A stretch of 26,221 bases of DNA from UBA6489 sp942490775 (lineage in GTDB: Bacteria; Patescibacteriota; Gracilibacteria; BD1-5; UBA6164), in contig CALNYL010000010.1 of NCBI GenBank assembly GCA_942490775.1, positions 1-26,221 of the forward strand. The letters are read 5' to 3'. Below the pieces are notes generated by a model, which was given only the letters and a program-made list of their open reading frames with translations, searched no databases and was not told the DNA's origin. Position numbers and translations under genes: made by a program. Of this stretch, positions 9,792 through 19,215 are shown piece after piece. Within the stretch, counting starts at the first letter, position 1, and each line of letters opens with the position of its first letter.

Positions 9792-11042
9792 ATGATATCA
9801 AAAGTATGAGAAAAGATGTCTAATCTTTCTGGGGTTAGAAAAATAATGAATGATATAAAACTTACTCTGGAAAAGGCATCTGGAGAAGTTATAAATATGA
9901 GTGCAGGAAACCCTTTAGTTTTTAAGGAGTTAGAAGAATTTTGGGAAAAAAATACAAGACTACTACTAGATTCAGGAGATTTTGGTAAAGTAATATGAAG
10001 ATATGGTTCTACAAAGTGATACTTCCCTTTTTTGGATAGTTTAAAAAAATTTTTCAAAGAGGAATTTGACCAAAATATAAAAGATGAAAATATACTGGTG
10101 ACTACTTGAAGTCAATCTGCATTTTTTTACTGAGTAAATGCTTTTGCTTGAGAAATGCAGGATGGGAAAATAAAAAAGATGTTTCTACCACAGTCCCCTG
10201 ACTACACATGATATAGTTGAATGTGACTTAGTGAAGATATGTTTATATCAGTACCCCAAAAACCAGAAAAAACTTGAAAAAATAAATTTAAATACAAATT
10301 AGAAACTAATAACTTCCCAAATATAGATGAAATATGAGCTGTTGTTTTCTCTAGACCTTGTAATCCAACTTGAAATCTAATGACAGAGGAAGAGGTAGAA
10401 AAAATATATGATTTTGTAAAATGAACTGATATACCAGTATTTGTAGATTCGGCTTATGCTTCACCAATACCAAACCTAGTATATTGAGAGATGAAAACTA
10501 AGTTTCATAGAAATACTATTTATACAATGAGTTTTTCAAAAGCTTGATTGCCTTGAGAAAGAGTATGAGTATCAATTTGAAACCCTAAATTTATAAAATA
10601 TCTAGAAAACTTTCATGCAAACTTATCAATAATGTCTTCTAGATTTTGACAGGCTTTAATATCATATGCTCTAGATAGTGGTGAATTAAAAAAGATATCA
10701 AAGGAAATAATACAGCCTAGATATAAGAAAAAATCTGATTTATTAGAGGAGTGTTTAAATAAGTATATGCCTGATAGTATACCTTGGTATTTACATGAGG
10801 TTCAGGGTTCTATGTTTAGTTTCTTGTGGTTTGAGGATTTACCTATTACTGATGATGAGCTTTATGAGAGGTTGAAGGAGCAGTGAGTTTTATTTGTACC
10901 TTGAAATGCTTTTTTTAATGGTATAGATAAGGATAAGGTAAAGCATTCTAGGGAGTGTATTAGGATTAGTATAACTGTTGAGGATGAGCAGATAGAAAAA
11001 GCTGCTAAGATATTATCAGAAGTAATAAGGCAGGGGTGTTAA
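9792..11042 (+). CDS. valine-pyruvate aminotransferase AvtA, 3' end altered by an IS
   Basis: Intact 416-residue frame from ATG 9792. It catalyses reversible amino transfer between valine and pyruvate (2-oxoisovalerate and alanine) with PLP in the cytoplasm. It matches AvtA along its length: SNLSGVRKIMNDI, NMSAGNP, TTGSQSAFFYGVNAFAG, SRPCNPTGN, VDSAYASPIPN and the PLP lysine in SFSKAGLPGERVG. The length equals the family's usual (about 417). Most Gly codons are TGA. The last three codons and stop (CAG GGG TGT TAA) are the left terminal repeat of the ISAs1 element. Joining the flanks gives an ancestral end of IRGVYK instead of IRQGC, so activity is probably kept. thrH lies downstream beyond the IS. 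Confidence 0.92.
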
Positions 11043-11048
11043 TTTCTA
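11021..11048 (+). repeat. left target duplication and left terminal inverted repeat of the ISAs1 element
   Basis: Target copy agtaataagg (11021-11030) is followed by the inverted repeat CAGGGGTGTTAATTTCTA (11031-11048), which matches the right repeat at 17 of 18 positions. The inverted repeat supplies the stop codon of avtA. Confidence 0.93.
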
Positions 11049-12251
11049 GAAAATAAACTAGAAAAAAATAATAAAATTAGTATATTAAAAATACTTATTT
11101 TGTAAAAAAAAAAAATGTTGTTAGAAATATTAAGAGAAATCTGAATCATAGAAGAGGCTCAATGAAGACAATTTTGATTATGAGAAATACTATATTTAAG
11201 CATATTAGCGATATTAAGTTGAGCAGATTCATATAGGAAAATTAGTTTGTTTATAAAGGTTCATTTTGAGAAGTTAAAAAGAAGCATATGACTTAAATTG
11301 GAAAAAGATACCAAGTTATGGAACAATAAGACAAATAATACAATGAACAAAAGGGAAGAATTAGAAAAGATTTAGAGAATATAGCTTAGAATTAAGTAAA
11401 TTAAAAAAGGAAAAGAAATGATATAAAGTAGTATGACTAGATGGAAAAGTAGTAAGGTGAAGTTTTGATAATTTTTGTGATAAAAAAGCAATACAAATTT
11501 TTAGTGCATTATTAGATTGAGATTTAATATTAGCACATGAAGAAATAGAAGAAAAAACAAATGAAATACCAGTAGCACAAAAATTTTTAAGGAATTATGA
11601 ATAGAATGAGTTATTTACACTCTGGATGCTATACATTGCCAACAAAAACATTCAAAGAGTTAAAAGAAAGTAAAAATGAATGAATAATACAATTAAAATG
11701 AAACCAGAAAATTTATATAAAAACTGTGAGAAAATCTTAGAAAAACAAGAAAATATTTGAAAAAATAAGACATACAATGAATGAAGAAATAGAAAAGAAA
11801 CAAGAAAAGTAAAAGTTTATGACTTTAAAGATGTTACTTGAAAATTACCAAAAGAATGGGAAGAATATGTAAAAGAATTGATTGTTGTAAAGAGATATGT
11901 AAAAGAATTTTCTACAAAGAAAAAAAGTGGAATTCAAGAAAAGAAACCTCTTTTTTACTTATCAACTACAAAGTTAAAAGCAAAAGAATATCAAGAAATA
12001 ATTAGATGACATTGGGGAATTGAAAATCGAAATCATTATGTAAAAGATGTTTCTTTTAATGAAGATTCTTCAAGAATAAGGATAAATGCTGATATATTTG
12101 TTCGTTTGAGAAGTTTTGCTTTGAATATTATGAGAGCTTATTGAGATAAAAACATAAAATCTTGTTTATATGAAAATTCTCTTAATTTTAATGCCATGAT
12201 AGAAAAATACCTTTACTATATTAATGGTATAGTTAGAAATTAACAACCCTG
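11031..12251 (+). mobile_element. ISAs1-family insertion sequence, 1221 bp
   Basis: The element is bounded by 18-bp inverted repeats starting CAGGG, the usual ISAs1 terminus, and flanked by identical 10-bp target copies (11021-11030 and 12252-12261). It carries one transposase gene in plus orientation. Its transposase also uses TGA for Gly, so it belongs to a lineage already adapted to code 25, not a fresh arrival from a standard-code host. Confidence 0.93.
11115..12243 (+). CDS. ISAs1-family DDE transposase, frameshifted
   Basis: About 375 residues if repaired. The N-terminal domain (LREIGIIEEAQGRQFGLG, LAILSGADSYRKISLF) and the catalytic domain (VVGLDGKVVRGSF, FTLDAIHCQ, HWGIENRNHYVKDVSFNED) give the ISAs1 DDE residues in order. 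The frame breaks near 11270, in the 11350-11380 region (in-frame TAG, probably two compensating shifts), at TAG 11602-11604, near 11620, near 11650 and near 11740; most are in A runs. From about 11745 to TAA 12243 it is clean. The perfect target duplication argues for recent insertion, so the breaks are either sequence errors or very recent inactivation. Start ATG 11115 follows a 12-A run. Confidence 0.8.
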
Positions 12252-12261
12252 AGTAATAAGG
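12234..12261 (+). repeat. right terminal inverted repeat and right target duplication
   Basis: TAGAAATTAACAACCCTG (12234-12251) is the inverted repeat; it contains the transposase stop TAA at 12241-12243. It is followed by agtaataagg (12252-12261), identical to the left target copy. The next bases (ggtgtttacaaataa) continue the original avtA frame to a TAA. Confidence 0.93.
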
Positions 12262-12296
12262 GGTGTTTACAAATAATAATCCTTAAAAGTATAAAA

Positions 12297-12318
12297 AAGA
12301 CAAAAAGTTTTTTGTCTT
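12297..12318 (+). terminator. hairpin, probably the original avtA terminator
   Basis: AAGACAAAAA and TTTTTTGTCTT form a 10-bp stem around one or two bases. It sits about 20 bases past the ancestral avtA stop. No extra T run follows the stem, so it may work only weakly. Confidence 0.45.
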
Positions 12319-12330
12319 GAAAAACAGAAA

Positions 12331-12373
12331 ACCTCTCTCTAAATTCTCTCCCCTTCTCAGGAGAAAGAGGCTA
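12331..12373. repeat. REP-like palindromic element
   Basis: Repeated CTCTC motifs on the left (acctctctctaaattctctc) and GGAGAAAGAGG on the right pair around cccttctca. The layout resembles the widespread CCCTCTCCCTAA-type intergenic palindromes found in many bacterial genomes, in a more AT-rich form; that comparison is from memory. A small hairpin (CTACA-attc-TGTAG) follows at 12371-12384, upstream of thrH. Confidence 0.4.
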
Positions 12374-12411
12374 CAATTCTGTAGTTATTTTATCATACTA
12401 AAAAATATTTT

Positions 12412-13029
12412 ATGACACAAACGATATTATGTATAGATATGGAATCAGTTCTTACTCCTGAGCTTTGGCAGTCTATCGCAAAAGAGGCAAATGTGGAGGA
12501 GCTTATGCTTACGACAAAAGATATTGATGATAATAAAAAGTTAATGGAGCATAGATTAAGGTATCTAAATGAAAATAATATAACTTATAGTAGAATTCAG
12601 GAGATATTGTCTAAAGTGGATTTGCTTCCTTGAGCTTTGGATTTTCTTAATTGGGCCTAGAGATAGGATGGAGGTAATAATTCTTTCAGATACTTTTATA
12701 GAATTATGAAAGCCTTTTGTTAGAAAGCTATGAAATCCTACTATTTTTTGTCATAATTTCACGATTGTTAATGATAAAATAGTTGATTATTCTCATAGAA
12801 TAGAAGATCAAAAAACTGAGGCGGTAAAGAAGTTTAAGGAGCTAAATTTTAGAACTTTTGCAACTTGAGATTCTTTCAATGATACTGGAATGCTAAAGGA
12901 AGCTGATGATGGTTGTTTTTTTCAGCCTTGAAAAAGGCTACTGATGCTTTTCCTGAAATAAAGATAGCGAATGACTATGAAGAGTTAAAGAGATTTATAA
13001 GTAGATTTTTGGAGGTGGGAGTTAGATAA
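12412..13029 (+). CDS. ThrH, phosphoserine phosphatase / phosphoserine:homoserine phosphotransferase (two compensating shifts)
   Basis: 205 residues after repair, the same length as Pseudomonas ThrH. It is an HAD-family cytoplasmic enzyme that dephosphorylates phosphoserine or passes the phosphate to homoserine. Motif I region reads CIDMESVLTPELW (family CLDLEGVLVPEIW), motif II VIILSDTFIE and the metal motif ATGDSFNDTGML. Start ATG 12412. An extra T at about 12656 (LNWA, then RDRMEV) and a missing A in AAAAAGG near 12938 shift the frame out and back. Motif I is D-x-E rather than D-x-D, as in other ThrH. It lies next to avtA, so a small amino-acid metabolism group was present before the IS inserted. 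Confidence 0.85.
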
Positions 13030-13093
13030 CTTTATTTTGTATAGTAGCTTAGAGAAATAATAATACACTTGATGAGCAACTTTTTTTACAAAT

Positions 13094-13125
13094 AATTTTT
13101 GGTATAAAAGATTGCTAATACCTCG
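13094..13125 (+). repeat. 32-bp repeated terminator-like element, copy 1
   Basis: Differs by one base from 15487-15518. It contains GGTAT and ATACC arms around an AG-attg-CT inner pairing, followed by a T-rich tract (ttattatttttc). It lies between convergent thrH and the methyltransferase, so it probably ends transcription from one or both sides. Confidence 0.55.
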
Positions 13126-13170
13126 CTTAATTATTATTTTTCTAATCTCTTACCTTTATAAGCTTTATTC

Positions 13171-13698
13171 TTATACAGATACAGAAGTTTTATATTCATA
13201 TATTGCAAATTTGTTTTCTGTTTTGTGTTTAGTTTCTTTGAAATAATCATTTGTCATTTTGAAACAATAGGAAATAAGACGAAAGTTCTTATTTTTTATT
13301 TTACTAATTTTTGGAAATACTTTTTTAGTTATTGTTTTTGGTAAGCCAAAGATATATATAATATCATAGTTTTCTAGATTTAGTTTTAGGGCATTTCCAT
13401 AGATTATATTTATGTTTTTGGTTCTGCTTAGAAATATTTTAATTTTTGATATAGTATAGAATAGTGGTGATAATTCTATTCAGGTTATTTGTGAATCTGG
13501 GTTATTTTTTGCTATGTATAAACATACTTTTGCTGTTCAGCATCACATTTCTAAAAATTTTTCTCATTTTTTTAGTTTTAGTATTTTGTTTATCCTTATT
13601 AAATCCTTTTTCTTTGTTGGTACCCATGGGGCAAGGGATATAAAGGATATCATTGTGGTTATAATGATTATAGAAAATAGGATTTCTAAGTATATCAT
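13171..13698 (-). CDS. membrane-anchored class I SAM-dependent methyltransferase
   Basis: Intact 175-residue frame from ATG 13698 to TAA 13171. Residues 3-25 form one hydrophobic helix (EILFSIIIITTMISFISLA). The Rossmann domain follows: motif I FLEMGCGTAKVCLYIA, with both Gly of GCG from TGA, the acidic residue after beta-2 (ITGIELSPL), NIIYGNALKL (motif II region) and YDIIYIFGLPK (post-motif). It matches short CPR proteins with a membrane helix fused to a methyltransferase; the substrate cannot be told. It is convergent with thrH and divergent from fic. The 289-base gap 13699-13987 holds no gene; TTGTTT (13862) and TATAAT (13883-13888), 15 bases apart, may be a weak promoter for fic. Confidence 0.8.
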
Positions 13699-13987
13699 AG
13701 TTTTTTATTGTTATTGGCTAGTTTTGTTTTATTAATTATAATAGATTTGTTTAGATTTTTCAAAATTATTTTACGATAAAACCATAAAAAAGTTTAGAAT
13801 ATTTATTTTTCTTTGAAAAAAGTGTATTTTCTATAAAAAATTATAATAAAAGTATAAAAACTTGTTTTCTACTAAAAAAAAGTATAATTATTTTAATGAG
13901 GTTTTATATAAATTAATTTTCCAAAAGGGTAAAACTCTCTGTTAACGAGCTGTCACTATAAAAGTCTAATTATTTAATAAAAAAATT

Positions 13988-15500
13988 ATGCAGAATAATC
14001 AAAAATATATATGACTTTCATATTATAAAAGAGTTTTGTGAATAAAAAATATTCATTTGAGTTTTGATACAGTATTTAGTTCATACAAGAAAAATAATAC
14101 TGATAATGTTCTTTATTATTCATATAATAATGAGGAAATATTAAGTAGTTCTTTACATAATTGTATTTTTTTGCTAAAAAACTTTGAGGAAGTTTTTTTT
14201 AGTTTGAATTGATTTATTTTGGTTGAGATACTTAAAACAATTGATTTGAGAGAATTTATTGAAAACTTACAAAATAAACCAAATTCAGAGTTTTTGAGGA
14301 GAATATGATTTTTGATGGAGGTTTATTTGAAAATAGATATTGATTTGTGAGATGGTTTTATAGTAAAAAAGTCTAATGTGAATCTTTTGAGTGAAGATAT
14401 TTTTTTAACGAGTGAAAATAATTGAGATGTTAATAAAAAATATAAAATTATAGATAATAGTTTATGAAGGACTTGAGAGTTTAATCCTGTGATTTTAAAA
14501 ATAAACTTAGAAAAGAAATATTTTCTTGTGATTTTAATAAGAATTTAGAGAATATAAATAATGAATTTGATTCAAAGATTATAGAGAAGGCTATAAATTA
14601 TTTGTATACTAAAGAGACTAAAGGGAGTTTAGAAATAGAGGGAGAGAAATTTCATCAGAGTAAAAATAGGTGATTTTTAAAATTAATTTCTAATATTCCT
14701 ATAAAGGGTGAATTAAGATGAGATGATGTAGTAAATTATTATAATACAATTTATTCTGATAATTTATCTAGTTATAGAAATTCTCAAAACTATATATGAT
14801 CTTGAAACTGAATGATGTGAGAGAATATAATAGAGTATATTCCTCTAAAAGTGAGGATGTGAAAAAACTTATGGAGGCATTATTGTATTTTTATAATAAA
14901 AATAAAGATAGTTTAAATTATTTAGTCTTGGCTTCTATTCTTTCTACTCAGTTTGTACTTATTCATCCTTTTCTGGATTGAAATGGTAGAACTTCTAGAT
15001 TTTTACTTCAGTATAGTTTATTGAATAGTTGAGTGTGAGTTATATGAGATAATAAGATTATATTGCCTGTGAGTGCTTATATTGCTCTTAATAAGGATGT
15101 TTATTATAAACAACTTGTGGGGATTTCAGGTGTATTATTGGATTTTATAGATTATGATGAAAAAAATGATGGTGATATAGAGGTTTTAAATGATACTTCT
15201 ATGGTTTATAGAAATTTGGATTTCACGGGTATTTCAAATTATTTTTATGAGGTTTTAGAGGATAGTATAAATATTGATTACAAGAGAGAGCTTGAATATA
15301 TTTATAGGTTTCATAAGGTTTATACTTTGATTGATTCAAGTTATAATATTTCTTCAAATAATGTGTCTTTTATTACTAAGAATTTGATTGAGAATAATTG
15401 AGAGTTGAGTAAGAATAAATTTAAAATTTTAGAAAAGAGGTGAGTTAGTAGGGATATTCTGGAAGAAATAAATAAACTTTTTTCTAAATTTTTGGTATAA
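13988..15500 (+). CDS. Fic-domain protein with N-terminal inhibitory motif (two frameshifts)
   Basis: About 504 residues. ATG 13988 opens a frame to about 14505. A one-base deletion there and another near 14800 move it to the final frame, which ends at TAA 15498-15500. The N-terminal 170 residues are unrecognised. Near residue 215 TKGSLEIEGEKF contains the S-x-x-x-E-G motif that blocks the active site in class II Fic proteins. The Fic core runs from RNSQNYIGSGN to the catalytic loop HPFLDGNGRTSR, complete with His, acidic residue, Asn and both Arg. Fic enzymes usually transfer AMP from ATP to hydroxyl side chains of target proteins. A C-terminal helical region follows. No separate antitoxin gene is seen, consistent with self-inhibition. 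Secretion into the host is possible but no signal is visible. Confidence 0.85.
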
Positions 15501-15518
15501 AAGATTGCTAAAACCTCG
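15487..15518 (+). repeat. 32-bp repeated terminator-like element, copy 2
   Basis: Same element as 13094-13125 with one base changed (aa for ta). Its first 14 bases are the last codons and stop of fic. Again it lies between convergent genes and is followed by a T-rich tract. Confidence 0.55.
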
Positions 15519-15556
15519 TTTTATTATTATTTTATAGTTTTGGCTTTTTGTTTTTA

Positions 15557-17308
15557 TTAAAATTCTACATCGTAGGCTAGTCTGTATTCGTAGCTTCAGT
15601 CTTCTAGTTTCCATTTAAATAAGTAGTATCATTCTAGATTATATTCTGATTGTTCTAGTATTGCTGAAATATTATTTTGGTTTATAGAAAAATACATCAG
15701 TTTTTTTATGCTTTTTCCTTTAAATGTAAAATTATCTACTTTTCAGTATTCTACTATGTTTTTTAAGTGTTCTACTGTTATTTCTTCGTCGTATGGTATG
15801 TTGTTTTGCTTTTTAAATTTCAGAGGTCTTAGTAATAAATAATCTTCGTTTTCGTATTTTGTAACTAGTTCAAATAAATTTTTATTAACTAGGTCTTTTC
15901 TATATTCTATTGTTTCGGTTTTTAAGCTATTTGGAAGGCTTCTATATGTGTATCTGTTTGTATACATTATGTCATAAGGTAGTTTATAGTATTTATATTG
16001 TGAGAAGTCTTTGTATTATTTGTTCATATTGGGTCATCAAAGGTTGGGTCATAATAGTATTCTCCGATTCTTAACCATACATGTCATATATTTGGAAAGT
16101 CTTGTGCATCTATTACATTTCATTTTATCATAATTGAGTTTTGTACTCCTGCAAACATAACATATAGGACATGAGTTTTGTGTATCATAAACATACTCAG
16201 GATTTATTTTGGTAAGTTAGTATTCATGAGTATATTTTTTCATCATCTAGAGAAAATGTTTTTGGGTATTCTACATTTTCTAGTATGTAGGCATATATGT
16301 TTTTTATTTTTTCTGATTCTTCTTTTCAGTTTGTTAGGTTTATAGTTCTTTGTTTTAGTTTTTCAAATAATTGGTCTGTGTCTTCTGATAAGTTTTTTTT
16401 GTCGTCTATTAGGTATTCTAAAAATTTTATTTTATCTGTGACTCAAAATATTAGGTCTGATTTTATTAGTTTTACTTTTGGTATTTGTTTATAAATTTGT
16501 ATGATCAAGTATCATCTTGATATGTTATAACTTGTTTTAGGTCTCAAAATGCTGATTCTAGGTCAGATAAATAAACTCAGTAACCGTCTTTTATGTAGCT
16601 ATAGTTTTCAAAATCATACATATAGTAGTTTTCGTCTTCTAGAAAAAAGTTTGTGGTATCATTGAAGGAGAATTTTAGATAGCTTGAGATTTTTGAGTAT
16701 GGTATTTTTTCTTCAAATGAGTAGTTTTCTATAAACCAGAAGGTGTTTGTTCAAGATTTATTTATTATGTATCAGCTTTTATTTGAGAATTTTTTATAGT
16801 TGTTTTCTTTTAGGTCGTAGTATTTTGTGAATACTATTCTTTTTATTTTGTTTTCTTCTATAAAGTCCATTTTATCGTTAACTGTTATTAGTTTGATTTT
16901 ATTTGATAGTATGTTGTTTACAAATGTATCAGGTGAATTTTTTAAAGTTTTTTGTAGTTTTTTTATATATAATTGTTCTTTGAATTCTTGTTGTTTTGTG
17001 TCTTTTTGCTCTTTTAGGTTTATTTCAAATATTTTTTCATTGTTTAATTTTAATAGGTCCTCTACATAGTCTTTTTGTTCATCTGTGAGTTTTTTTATTG
17101 AGATTACTTCATTTAATTTTTTATTTAATTTTTCTAGATATATTATTTGTTTGTCATCTGAATATTTATTTTCTAATTTTAATATAAATATATTGTGTGT
17201 TTCTTGGTTTTTTATGTTATTTATATTTGTGTTTGTATTTGTATTTGTGGCAAATGTAGTTTTAAATGGTATTATTAAAACTAGTATTATAAATAGAATT
17301 TTTTTCAT
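15557..17308 (-). CDS. secreted transglutaminase-like cysteine protein (frameshifted)
   Basis: About 583 residues. ATG 17308 gives a signal peptide (MKKILFIILVLIIPF, TTFA), then an Asn/Thr-rich TNTNTN stretch and a coiled region. The middle (SYLKFSFNDTTNFFLE) is unrecognised. The transglutaminase-like core is near residue 370: NIYAYILENVEYP, the nucleophile in NKSGVCLGYTKLM, His in NIGHVWLRIGEYYY and Asp in DPTFDD, giving Cys-His-Asp in family order. Frameshifts are near 16490, 16160 and 16018. Such exported proteins act as peptidases or cross-linkers on cell-wall or surface proteins; which applies here is not shown. The gene is preceded by a perfect 14-bp palindrome at 17317-17350 and ends next to the repeat shared with fic. 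Confidence 0.75.
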
Positions 17309-17316
17309 AAAAAAAT

Positions 17317-17350
17317 GGTGTAAAATATTATTTTACTAATATTTTACACC
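17317..17350 (-). promoter_or_regulatory. perfect 14-bp inverted repeat just before the transglutaminase gene
   Basis: GGTGTAAAATATTA and TAATATTTTACACC flank a 6-base loop. On the minus strand the hairpin is followed by an ATTTTTTT run and then, within nine bases, the ATG at 17308. It has terminator shape and probably ends transcription of the upstream toxin locus, but its closeness to the start codon would also allow attenuation or a regulator site. Confidence 0.6.
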
Positions 17351-17483
17351 AAAGTGTTTTATATGTCTAATATTTTAGATTCTTCTTAATTTTGCTGTAA
17401 TGTTGTATTTATTTTTGGAAATTTTAGTTTTGTGTTTTTTCTAATTCTAATTTTTTAAAATAAAAGATATATAAAATTATTAA

Positions 17484-17663
17484 TTACTTTTCACATTCAG
17501 ACATATCTACTTTCTCAGTATATTTATAACAATTGTTTTTATCTCTGACATATCAATTATCTAAAAGCTCAAAGGTATTTGGATCTGCTCATTCTAAAAG
17601 AGTTTCATCTCTATAAACATTATTTTTATCTTTTTTATATTTATATGTATAGTCTAAACACAT
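17484..17663 (-). CDS. short DKNYY-like open frame at the orphan pretoxin junction
   Basis: 59 residues from an ATG formed exactly at the junction (MCLDYTYKYKKDKNNVY) to TAA 17484. KDKNNVY, EGADPNTFELLDNGYVRDKN and NCYKY match the DKNYY repeat family (DKNxVY, then GADPxTFExL, then the next DKN). DKNYY repeats occur in surface proteins; the function is unknown. It is one base out of frame with the pretoxin segment before it, so either a single indel broke a fusion or this is a fragment of another gene joined by recombination. Confidence 0.45.
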
Positions 17664-18098
17664 TGGGTTCTACTGTCTTTGGTAAACTAAAACCATTATT
17701 TGCAAATATTTCTGTTATTATCTCTTCTTGTCTAGCTCTTGTTATTTTTCACTCTTTTAAAAATATAGCATCTATTTCTTTTTCTATTGACTTCATCTTG
17801 GTTCCTTCAAGAGCTTCAACCATGTCTGCTATTTTTGAGTCTCTTAGTTTTGATATAGTATTCTTTATTCTTATTAATCTTACCTTTTTATTTACAGTAA
17901 ATATTCATATTGCTGCACTCTCTACTCATCATATTGCTATTCAAGTAACTACCAATTTATCTAATGGAGAAAATTCTATTGTTTCTTGATAAAATCTATT
18001 TGGTACAAATTTTGGCATAAACATCTCATCTACTGTTCATACAAAATTTAGACAGTTATTAAATCATTCACTGTCAAAGTCCCAACATGTATAGCTTT
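17641..18098 (-). pseudogene. orphan pretoxin segment, duplicate of the toxin's pre-C-terminal region
   Basis: Encodes the same pretoxin segment as the large toxin: FNNCLNFVG, IEFSPLDKLVVTGIAIGG, SKIADMVEALEGTK, FANNGFSLPKTVEPN. DNA homology with 23456-23894 covers 17661-18098 and ends on both sides within a few bases. There is no start codon, since TAA stops lie just upstream of the homology. After TVEPN the frame runs six codons to a stop. It has no toxin domain of its own, so it looks like a partial copy left by recombination of toxin tips. Confidence 0.75.
17661..18098. repeat. pretoxin direct repeat, copy A
   Basis: A 438-base copy of 23456-23894, in the same orientation, about 5.8 kb away. 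Differences cluster in one short tract (encoding EMFMPKFVPN against EMTLPDFVPH). Copy A lacks the extra G that shifts the frame in copy B. Confidence 0.9.
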
Positions 18099-18170
18099 GC
18101 TTATTTTTAATATTTTTCAGATTATGTTAACGAGCTTTTTATATCACTTCTTTTTTTTAAGCAAAAGTTA

Positions 18171-18791
18171 TTATTTTTTTCTTAATTCTTCTAAAATTTC
18201 TTCTTTTTCTTTTTCTGTTATTCATTTTTTAAATCCTATTTTTGGGTCAAAGTCGTCTAGGTTTATGTCTAATTTTACTTGTTTTTGTTTTAGTTGAGTT
18301 TGGACTTGGGGGGAGATGTAGAGTAGGGGGTTTCAAGATAAATTTAAATGCTTTAATTTTTCTGTAAACCTTAAATTATTTATTATTTTTATTTTATTAT
18401 TATTTAAGTCAAATTGATATAGATTTCTTGCATCAAAATTTTTTATAAAAGAAATTTTATTATTTCAAAGATGCAAAAACATTAAATTTTTAACATCAAA
18501 ATTCTCTATTGATTCTATTAAATTTCATTTTACATTAAATTTTTCTAACTATCAAAGATTAAAATTATTAATTGATCTTATTTTATTTCAAACTTGAAGT
18601 GTATTTAAATTTTTAACATCAAAATTCTCTATTGATTCTACTAGATTTCATACATATAATCTACTTAATCATCTAGAGTCAGGATCAAATCAATCCAACG
18701 AATCAATGTTTGTAATATTTTCACGAATAAGATTCATTGAGCCATATTCTATATAGGGATCAAACTTTTCTATTGCTTCTTTAATATGCAT
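18171..18791 (-). CDS. LRR protein 1, candidate immunity or partner protein (one in-frame TAG)
   Basis: 206 residues from ATG 18791 (MHIKEAIEKFDPYIEYGS) to TAA 18171. About six leucine-rich repeats of the SIENFDVKNL type run through it. The conserved tail is GNPLLYISPQVQTQLKQKQ, VKLDINLDDFDP, GFKKGITEKEKEE. A TAG near 18549 (NNFNLG-stop-LEKFNV) interrupts the frame without changing the repeat spacing, so it is a point change or paired indels. The protein has no signal peptide and should be cytoplasmic. Each of the four LRR genes here follows a toxin C-terminal fragment, which suggests immunity; LRR immunity proteins are known in polymorphic toxin systems. The N-terminal cap differs in all four, while the tail is shared. 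Confidence 0.65.
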
Positions 18792-18809
18792 AAGTTATTA
18801 TTTTATAAA

Positions 18810-19184
18810 TTAATTTACAAATCAATCAACATAAATTTTCGTTACAAATTCACTTGGTATTTTTTTGTACTCAAAAAATATTTGAGTTTTTCATCAGGGC
18901 ATCTGCATCCGTGGACTTTGACTTGCTACAGTTCATTCTAAGAAAGGTATATTTCAATATGATTTCTTGAAATTTGATGTTACTTCTAGTTCATATACTT
19001 TAAAGCCTTCTAATGCTACATCTCAATACCATTCTCTTCTATTTATTGGATACTCCTTTTCCCATATTATTTCTTTACTTGGTTTTTCTAGTGTCCGATA
19101 TGTTTTTCAATCTCATAGTAAATCTTTCTGACTTACTCTGTATAATTTTGTTCATTCTGGTAAGTTCAAATAAGCACCTAGTGA
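18810..19184 (-). pseudogene. startless toxin C-terminal fragment 1, ADP-ribosyltransferase-like
   Basis: Open for 125 codons between TAG 19185-19187 and TAA 18810, with no start codon. It reads LGAYLNLPEGTKLYRVSQ, then TYRTLEKPSKEIIWE, REWYGDVALEGFKVYELEV, FLEGTVASQSP, MPGGKTQIFFEY and KIPSEFV. The order YRV, a Y-x-T-x-x-x-P-S stretch, E-G-x-V-A-x-Q, GG-x-T-Q and a final IPSEF resembles ADP-ribosyltransferase-fold toxin tips of Rhs/CDI proteins; this is a pattern match from memory. It sits 31 bases after the stop of LRR gene 2 and 19 bases before LRR gene 1. Confidence 0.5.
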
Positions 19185-19215
19185 CTAAAACTAAATGCTT
19201 ATTTTTATAATTCTA

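Noticed and set aside
9680..10057. Minus-strand 125-residue frame
   Set aside because: Antisense to the well-conserved start of avtA; no motif or start context.
16827..17339. Two plus-strand hydrophobic frames
   Set aside because: Shadows of the minus-strand transglutaminase-like gene and its signal peptide.
18810..19184. Toxin-tip fragment as a TNT-type NAD glycohydrolase
   Set aside because: The P-G-G-x-T-Q motif fits, but the upstream YRV and EGxVAxQ order fits ADP-ribosyltransferase-like tips better. Neither is proven.
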